A stretch of DNA of 10,101 nucleotides from NCBI GenBank assembly GCA_025354065.1, contig JANXNM010000610.1:1-10101 (forward strand). The letters are read 5' to 3'. Of the stretch, positions 5,528 through 10,101 are shown piece after piece. The notes under the pieces are model-generated. The model saw only the letters and a list, made by a program, of their open reading frames with translations. It did no database searches and was not told the origin of the DNA. The position numbers and the translations under genes are program-made. This DNA comes from Synechococcales cyanobacterium 340R_concoct_173_sub. GTDB lineage: Bacteria; Cyanobacteriota; Cyanobacteriia; Leptolyngbyales; Leptolyngbyaceae. Position 1 is the first letter of the stretch. The number at the start of each line of letters is the position of its first letter.

Positions 5528-6439
5528 CTAGGGTTTAGCGGGTGCTGGAACATCAGGCTTTGCATCCGTTGGCTTGTTATCACTAGGCTTCTCTGCTGGT
5601 TGCACGTCATTTGTCTTAATTCCACCCGCCGTCGGACTTGGACTCGCGATCGGACCTGCCGCCAAACGAGTGATTTGATCTTTGATCTCAGGCGGTGCAA
5701 CACTCAATGCCTTATCAAACAATCCCTTCGCCTCATCCTTTTTCCCCTGTTCTTGCAACGTCAGCGCCTTACCAAGATAAGCCTGAAAATCGTCCGGTTT
5801 CCCCTTAATTGCCGAATCAAAAACGCGCACCGCCTCATCAAATCGCTTCTGATTCGCAAAGGTCCGCCCCAGCAACACTTCAATAGCCGTCGTATCGATC
5901 GCGCCCGGAGTGGCTTGGTTTACTTTTGGCGCATCCCGTAACGTGTCTTGTAAAAGCCCGATCGCCGCTTCAGGACGGTTTTGCTTAACTAAAAGCTGCG
6001 ACAATTCACTCAAAATCTTCAAATCAGCGGGCTTCGATTTCAGCGCATCTCGATAGACCTGAATTGCACCTTCATCATCTTTTAAATACTGCTTCGTTCT
6101 TGCTAATAGCACCGCATAGTCAGGAACCGTTGGGTTTAGCTTTACCAACTTTTCCAAAGGTTCGACAGTCCCTTTGATATCATTCAGCCCACGTTTTGCA
6201 TCTACAATTCCCCGCAAGGCATTGGGATTTTCAGGTTCTCGTTGAAGGACAGATTCGTAGCCCCGCAACTGATCTTCAAACTGCTTCCGTTGGGCATCAG
6301 GGGACGGAGAATTCACCGAAACAGGCGCATTCTGGGGTGTATTTAGATAAGGAAGAACTGAAACGCCCAGCAATGCAACAGCAGAAAACGCTAGGACAAT
6401 TCTGGGGAGCCATCGGTTGCGCTTTGTTTCTTCTGCCAT
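5528..6439 (-). CDS. Membrane-anchored tetratricopeptide repeat protein
   Basis: The 303-residue product has a short basic N-terminus, one membrane segment at about 12-31 with no clear cleavage site, and then a solenoid of about five TPR-like helix pairs between 52 and 255. The clearest units are YLKDDEGAIQVYRDALKSKP (118-137), FANQKRFDEAVRVFDSAIKG (194-213) and LQEQGKKDEAKGLFDKALSV (228-247). A Pro/Ser/Asp/Lys-rich tail (262-303) ends it, beginning PIASPSPTAGG. Such proteins are scaffolds for complexes; the partner cannot be told from the sequence. The membrane segment at the N-terminus puts the repeats outside the cytoplasm or in the thylakoid lumen. The ATG is followed directly by charged residues before the anchor; the ribosome site is weak. 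The Uma2 relic is just downstream. Confidence 0.87.
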   Translation of the reverse strand: MAEETKRNRWLPRIVLAFSAVALLGVSVLPYLNTPQNAPVSVNSPSPDAQRKQFEDQLRGYESVLQREPENPNALRGIVDAKRGLNDIKGTVEPLEKLVKLNPTVPDYAVLLARTKQYLKDDEGAIQVYRDALKSKPADLKILSELSQLLVKQNRPEAAIGLLQDTLRDAPKVNQATPGAIDTTAIEVLLGRTFANQKRFDEAVRVFDSAIKGKPDDFQAYLGKALTLQEQGKKDEAKGLFDKALSVAPPEIKDQITRLAAGPIASPSPTAGGIKTNDVQPAEKPSDNKPTDAKPDVPAPAKP

Positions 6440-6488
6440 GACAAAATCTCAGGGGTCAACTGCCCAGAAATTGTACCGCAAAGTATAG

Positions 6489-6519
6489 AATCCGATCGCA
6501 CTAGTAACGATCGGATTTT
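6489..6519. terminator. Hairpin terminator between the small membrane protein gene and the TPR gene
   Basis: AATCCGATCG (6489-6498) pairs perfectly with CGATCGGATT (6508-6517) around a 9-base loop. The T-run follows on the plus strand (6516-6519), and the matching A-run precedes the stem on the minus strand. It sits 19 bases past the stop of the minus-strand membrane protein gene, so it probably ends that gene, although the T-tract in that direction is poor. Confidence 0.55.
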
Positions 6520-6537
6520 CACCCTAATGCCTCAACA

Positions 6538-6873
6538 CTAGTTCAAGACAGGGCTTTGCATTCCACTCACAACAACAGGGTCAGCAATGGATTCTAGTTC
6601 CGGTTTTGCTTCGACTTCGCGTATTTCGATGTGGTTCAGCAATGTAGAAACAAAGGCAAAGAGCAAAAATGGTAGCGACAACACCAAAATTAATCCCACG
6701 ACTCCCAGCGCAAACACCGGACGACTGGCCCCCATTAATCCCATAGCCGTGGCTAGGCTGAGAAAAATAACTAGTAACCAAACGATGATTTGACTGTAAA
6801 CATCCCCAAAGGACAGCGTACAGACTAATTTATAACGACGTAGAACATCTAAACTTTTGATAGGGCTATTCAT
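6538..6873 (-). CDS. Small membrane protein with two transmembrane helices, unrecognised
   Basis: From ATG at 6871-6873 the product is 111 residues. An upstream in-frame ATG at 6901-6903 would add ten residues, but the inner start is preferred because GAGGT (6878-6882) lies four bases before it. Two long hydrophobic segments are seen at about 26-49 (QIIVWLLVIFLSLATAMGLMG) and 53-79 (ALGVVGLILVLSLPFLLFAF), joined by a short turn, and an acidic tail (HIEIREVEAKPELESIADP) follows. The N-terminus has several basic residues (SLDVLRRYKL), favouring both ends in the cytoplasm. I do not recognise a family. It lies upstream of the TPR gene on the same strand but is separated from it by a hairpin terminator, so they are probably not one operon. 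Confidence 0.7.
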   Translation of the reverse strand: MNSPIKSLDVLRRYKLVCTLSFGDVYSQIIVWLLVIFLSLATAMGLMGASRPVFALGVVGLILVLSLPFLLFAFVSTLLNHIEIREVEAKPELESIADPVVVSGMQSPVLN

Positions 6874-7039
6874 AAAGACCTCAGCATTCCAACAACTAGA
6901 CAAGACAACTTAGACAAGCATCAACAGGTAATAATTTAGCTTAAGAGATCTGTCTAGATTTGTGGGTTTTCTCAATCTTTATGCAGTATTCTTAATGCTT
7001 TGAAACATTGATTATTATGAATAATGGAACAGTCAAGTC

Positions 7040-8017
7040 TCAGCGATGAAGCCGATCGTTAAGTGTTGTCAACCGATCGCACAGCAGCGCATAAAAGCCA
7101 TCACTATCTACCGCACAAACCACCTCAACATTCGGCGTATGACCGGATACCCCATACCAATCCACAATGGTCTGTCCGATCGTCACCTCACTTTGGATCT
7201 CCACCTCCACAAAGCACTTTCGCGTTTCAAATAGCATTGGATTAATCAAATAGGCAACGACACAAGGGTCATGGAGCGGTGCGCCCTCAAAGCCATATTG
7301 CTGAATATCGTGATGGCTATAGTCGTCTAAAAGTGTCGCAACTAATGTGCCGATCGGATCTCCAATTTGTCGAATTTTTGCCAATCTGTTGGGTGTCGCG
7401 ATCGCCTGATGAGTTACGTCTAAGCCCATCATCACAACAGGAACCCCCGAGGTCATGACAATCTGCGCGGCATGTGGATCACAGTAGATATTAAATTCCG
7501 CTGAAGGCGTGATATTTCCGTGGGTCGTGGCACCGCCCATCATTACCACCTGCGCAATTTTTTCGATAATTTCTGGTGACTTTACCAATGCGATCGCTAA
7601 ATTGGTCAGTGGTCCCAGCGTCGCAATGGTCACAGGGCGTACAGAAGCCAACAACGTTTCAATCAAAAAATCTACGCCATGTTGAGGGGAGAGTTCGATC
7701 GTCGGCTCCGGTAAATTCACTTGGCCCAATCCCGTCGCCCCGTGAACATATTCGGCGGTAATGAGCGATCGTAATATTGGACGACCACATCCCGCAAACA
7801 CAGGCACATCAAACACCTGAGCCAACTCACAAATCTTACGAGCATTTGTTTGGGTATGAACTAAAGGCACATTTCCACCTACAGTCGTAATCCCGCGCAG
7901 ATTTAGCTCAGGCGATCCAAACGCTAGCAACAGGGCGATCGCATCATCAACCCCTGGATCGCAATCGATGAGAAGGTTCATATCAAAACCATTAACAAAA
8001 CCATTAAATTGAGTCAT
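7040..8017 (-). CDS. Nucleoside hydrolase (inosine/uridine-preferring family)
   Basis: The 325-residue product is a full-length member of the nucleoside N-ribohydrolase family, which cleaves ribonucleosides into base and ribose using a bound calcium ion. The hallmark DCDPGVDDA is at 18-26, followed by GITTVGGN (42-49), HGATGLG (92-98), ATLGPLTNLA (132-141), MMGG (159-162), SAEFNIYCDPHAA (172-184) and LHDP (248-251), the last supplying the metal-binding aspartate and active-site histidine. Family members usually start a few residues before DxDPGxDD, so Met13 (ATG at 7979-7981) is a rival start; a 12-bp tandem duplication lies between the two. Neither has a clear ribosome site. Base preference cannot be told. 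It diverges from pyrR across 58 bp, which suggests pyrimidine nucleosides as substrate, by inference only. Confidence 0.92.
   Translation of the reverse strand: MTQFNGFVNGFDMNLLIDCDPGVDDAIALLLAFGSPELNLRGITTVGGNVPLVHTQTNARKICELAQVFDVPVFAGCGRPILRSLITAEYVHGATGLGQVNLPEPTIELSPQHGVDFLIETLLASVRPVTIATLGPLTNLAIALVKSPEIIEKIAQVVMMGGATTHGNITPSAEFNIYCDPHAAQIVMTSGVPVVMMGLDVTHQAIATPNRLAKIRQIGDPIGTLVATLLDDYSHHDIQQYGFEGAPLHDPCVVAYLINPMLFETRKCFVEVEIQSEVTIGQTIVDWYGVSGHTPNVEVVCAVDSDGFYALLCDRLTTLNDRLHR
7984..8007. repeat. Exact tandem 12-bp duplication near the nucleoside hydrolase start
   Basis: CAAAACCATTAA occurs at 7984-7995 and again at 7996-8007. In the gene frame it gives NGFVNGFD before Met13. This segment is outside the usual family fold, so it may be an N-terminal extension or an untranslated leader. 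Confidence 0.9.
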
Positions 8018-8075
8018 TTAACTTTAGGATAAGTTCTTCTCGGTTCCACTATCGACAAGTTGGAATTTTTTAATC
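8018..8075. promoter_or_regulatory. 58-bp divergent intergenic region between the nucleoside hydrolase gene and pyrR
   Basis: The two genes start on opposite strands only 58 bases apart, so their promoters must lie here or overlap the coding starts. The stretch is A+T-rich near both starts, but I see no convincing -35/-10 pair, no Firmicute-style PyrR-binding anti-antiterminator and no terminator hairpin. Confidence 0.5.
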
Positions 8076-8612
8076 ATGGCATCAGAAGCGATCGAAATCC
8101 TTACCCCTGAAGAATCCCGCCGCACCATTACCCGTCTTGCCTCTCAAATTGTCGAGCGGGCAGGCGATTTATCAACATTAGTCCTGATCGGAATTCATAC
8201 CCGAGGGGTTCCGCTAGCCGAGCGACTGGCGGCTCAAATTCAACACCTTGAAGGCATCTCTATCCCATTCGGCTCACTCGACATCACCTTTTACCGCGAC
8301 GATCTCGATCGGATTGGTGCCCGCACGCCTGAAAAAACGAATTTACCGTTTGATTTGGCTGGAAAGCAAGTTGTGTTAGTCGATGATGTCATTTACAAAG
8401 GGCGGACGGTGCGAGCAGCGCTTGATGCCATGAATGACTACGGTAGACCCAGTATCGTGAGATTGGCCGTTCTAATCGATCGCGGCCATCGAGAAGTGCC
8501 GATTCAGCCAGATTTTGTTGGGAAAGTCTTACCGACTTCCAAAGAAGAAATTGTTAGGGTTTATCTATCTGAAATGCATGGACGCGATGGCGTGGAAATC
8601 CTCAAAGGCTAG
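8076..8612 (+). CDS. pyrR: PyrR: pyrimidine regulator / uracil phosphoribosyltransferase
   Basis: The 178-residue product matches PyrR in length and motifs. The PRPP-binding loop [17 protein letters not shown] is at 99-115, [14 protein letters not shown] at 39-52, the DITFYRDDL segment at 69-77 and [14 protein letters not shown] [10 protein letters not shown] at 133-142. PyrR makes UMP from uracil and PRPP, and in Firmicutes it also binds pyr mRNA to cause attenuation. No pyr biosynthesis gene and no attenuator are visible here, so a catalytic salvage role may be the main one in this organism; that is inference. No Shine-Dalgarno is seen before the ATG, but starting there gives the family length. 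The type 2 IPP isomerase gene follows after 51 bp on the same strand. Confidence 0.93.
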   Translation: MASEAIEILTPEESRRTITRLASQIVERAGDLSTLVLIGIHTRGVPLAERLAAQIQHLEGISIPFGSLDITFYRDDLDRIGARTPEKTNLPFDLAGKQVVLVDDVIYKGRTVRAALDAMNDYGRPSIVRLAVLIDRGHREVPIQPDFVGKVLPTSKEEIVRVYLSEMHGRDGVEILKG

Positions 8613-8663
8613 GATTTTTATACTTTTGCGTTAAAAAACGATTTTATTGAGGAGAACCCCCGG

Positions 8664-9770
8664 ATGTTGCTAGCGCTTGGAAAAATTGGTGATGAGACCC
8701 AAAATCGGAAAGCTGATCATCTCAAGATATGTCTCGAAGAAGATGTGCAAAGCCATGTCACCACTGGGCTTGAATCCTATCGATTTGATCATAATGCTCT
8801 CCCAGAATTAGACTGGAATGATCTATCGATCGCCACTCAGTTTCTCAATAAAGAACTCAATGCGCCCTTTCTGATTTCGTCCATGACGGGCGGCACAGAT
8901 CTTGCCAAAACCATTAATTTTCGCCTTGCTGAAATTGCTGAAACCTATGGACTAGCGATGGGAGTCGGGTCTCAGCGGGTGGCAATCGAGCGGCCTGAGT
9001 TAGCGGATGGGTTTAAACTTCGCAGAATTGCCCCGACAGCGCTCCTGTTTGCCAATATCGGGGCCGTCCAGCTTAACTATGGCTACGGGCTAGATCAGTG
9101 CAAACAAGCGATCGATCTTCTCGAAGCGGATGCCCTAATTCTCCACCTCAATCCACTCCAAGAAGCCGTCCAAACTCGGGGCGATCGTAACTTTAAAAAC
9201 CTATTAGATCAAATTGAAATGCTTTGCGAAAATCTTCATATTCCGGTGATTGCCAAGGAAGTCGGGAATGGGATTTCGGCAAAATTAGCTAAACGTTTAC
9301 TAGACTGCGGGGTGCAGGCGATCGATGTAGCGGGCGCAGGCGGAACCTCTTGGTCGAAGGTCGAAGGCGGACGCTCTGAAGATCCTCGCCAAAAACGACT
9401 GGCTGAAACCTTCAGTGATTGGGGAATTCCGACCGCCAACAGTCTATTGCAAGTTCGCAGCATCTCCAAAAGTATCCCCTTGATTGCGTCCGGCGGCATT
9501 CGTAATGGACTCGAAGCGGCGAAATGTTTGGCCTTAGGTGCAAATCTCGTCGGCTTGGCTCTGCCATTTTTAAAAGCATCTGACGAATCAGAAACAGCCC
9601 TTCAAACTCTCACTGAAATTCTGATTGATGAAGTGAAGACTGTTCTCTTTTGTACCGGGAATCCTGATCTCGAAAGTTTAGTCCGATCGGACTCCCTAAT
9701 TCACCCACCTAGTCAACACCGGACCACCATTAATCCGCCACCACTTCAAATGCGTAGTTATAGCCCTTAA
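8664..9770 (+). CDS. fni: Isopentenyl-diphosphate delta-isomerase, type 2 (FMN-dependent)
   Basis: The 368-residue product converts isopentenyl diphosphate to dimethylallyl diphosphate with FMN, feeding carotenoid, phytol and quinone synthesis. The order of motifs is complete: RKADH (15-19), MTGGT (74-78), GVGSQR (100-105), HLNPLQE (161-167; the Gln and Glu are catalytic/Mg-binding), AKEVGNG (197-203), [10 protein letters not shown] (221-230) and ASGGIRNG (275-282). It is an alpha/beta barrel and soluble. GGAG (8651-8654), nine bases before the ATG, supports the start. The family core ends near the [11 protein letters not shown] segment (329-339); the extra 29 residues ([16 protein letters not shown] and so on) are poorly structured, and the last 13 or so are encoded in a 41-nt overlap with the convergent gene. 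The tail may come from loss of an earlier stop. Symbol idi2 is also used. Confidence 0.94.
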   Translation: MLLALGKIGDETQNRKADHLKICLEEDVQSHVTTGLESYRFDHNALPELDWNDLSIATQFLNKELNAPFLISSMTGGTDLAKTINFRLAEIAETYGLAMGVGSQRVAIERPELADGFKLRRIAPTALLFANIGAVQLNYGYGLDQCKQAIDLLEADALILHLNPLQEAVQTRGDRNFKNLLDQIEMLCENLHIPVIAKEVGNGISAKLAKRLLDCGVQAIDVAGAGGTSWSKVEGGRSEDPRQKRLAETFSDWGIPTANSLLQVRSISKSIPLIASGGIRNGLEAAKCLALGANLVGLALPFLKASDESETALQTLTEILIDEVKTVLFCTGNPDLESLVRSDSLIHPPSQHRTTINPPPLQMRSYSP

Positions 9771-10101
9771 AGTTGGACTCCAACATGATTTGATAGTTGC
9801 CAGATTGGGGAAGTTTGCTAGACCAAGACGCAGATTGATCAGAAGACTCCACAAGTACGTTACCGTTGGGCGCAATAACTGTGGGCCGTGGGCCTTTCTG
9901 TGGGTTCAACGTTAGGGTTTGGCCCTTCAACAGGTAAAGCTTATAAATATGGTTTCCACCGCCAATGAATTCGTCGGCGATCGTGGTGTCTTTACGATTT
10001 TTAGCAAATCTGACCCGTTCTTCTTTTCGATTACACCCACTGAGAGTGATTTTTTTGGCAACCCAGCCCTTCATTGGCGTTGAGATTTTGAACCAGTCGT
10101 C
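9730..10101 (-). CDS. SH3-like domain protein with a C-terminal beta-rich domain (partial)
   Basis: The frame is open from the right edge (10101) to TAA at 9730-9732, giving 124 residues of the C-terminus. It begins [18 protein letters not shown], the end of a bacterial SH3-like domain in which a W-x-K/W-V pattern closes the barrel, so the gene's start lies beyond the window; the ATG at 10072-10074 is internal. A hydrophilic stretch with [12 protein letters not shown] follows, then a beta-rich domain ([37 protein letters not shown]) that resembles PPC-type secreted domains. Such proteins are usually exported and attach to the envelope, but the signal region is not visible. Its 3' end overlaps the IPP isomerase gene by 41 nt tail to tail. 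Domain naming is moderate confidence. Confidence 0.7.
   Translation of the reverse strand, partial: DDWFKISTPMKGWVAKKITLSGCNRKEERVRFAKNRKDTTIADEFIGGGNHIYKLYLLKGQTLTLNPQKGPRPTVIAPNGNVLVESSDQSASWSSKLPQSGNYQIMLESNFKGYNYAFEVVAD

Noticed and set aside
5447..5941. Plus-strand 164-codon frame opposite the TPR gene
   Set aside because: Arg/Leu/Cys-rich composition typical of an antisense frame; the TPR frame explains the DNA.
8613..8663. Possible terminator or PyrR-responsive attenuator between pyrR and the IPP isomerase gene
   Set aside because: No stable hairpin followed by a T-tract is visible in these 51 bases; the genes may be co-transcribed.

Overview
The window looks like a cyanobacterial chromosome segment. 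Evidence: five exact HIP1 octamers (GCGATCGC at 2791, 4086, 7398, 7590 and 7935), very many CGATCG cores, and gene families typical of cyanobacteria (a TAXI protein with two membrane segments, a PRC-barrel/DUF2382 pair, PyrR, type 2 IPP isomerase). The genus cannot be fixed from sequence alone; coding density is low on the left, as in large-genome filamentous cyanobacteria.

Left part (1-1367). The last 33 codons of a sigma-70 family factor are followed by a strong intrinsic terminator. Then comes about 1.1 kb of decayed genes: a retropepsin-like aspartic protease gene with one in-frame TAG, a small cysteine-containing gene that appears to have lost one T in a T-run, and a 5'-truncated peptide deformylase remnant that keeps HEYDH.

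Centre (1368-5527). A 443-residue TAXI-family protein is anchored by N- and C-terminal membrane segments and carries a helical tail. Two relics of Uma2-type genes lie on the minus strand, one after the TAXI gene and one next to the TPR gene. They share a collinear 123-bp stretch, so they are duplicates, and the second retains more of the family. Between them sit two plus-strand genes with DUF2382 (YsnF/AvaK-like) domains. The first also has a PRC-barrel, and the pair is probably a stress- or envelope-related module.

Right part (5528-10101). A membrane-anchored TPR protein, a small two-helix membrane protein and a nucleoside hydrolase lie on the minus strand. PyrR is divergent from the hydrolase across 58 bp, and the two could act in one pyrimidine salvage route (nucleoside to base, base to UMP). 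PyrR is followed by type 2 isopentenyl-diphosphate isomerase, whose 3' end overlaps by 41 nt a convergent gene entering from the right edge (SH3-like plus a beta-rich domain).

I see no rRNA, tRNA, CRISPR array or intact insertion sequence. The most interesting items are the DUF2382 pair, the membrane-tethered TAXI protein without visible TRAP permease genes, the duplicated Uma2 relics, and the short genes broken by single-base changes.
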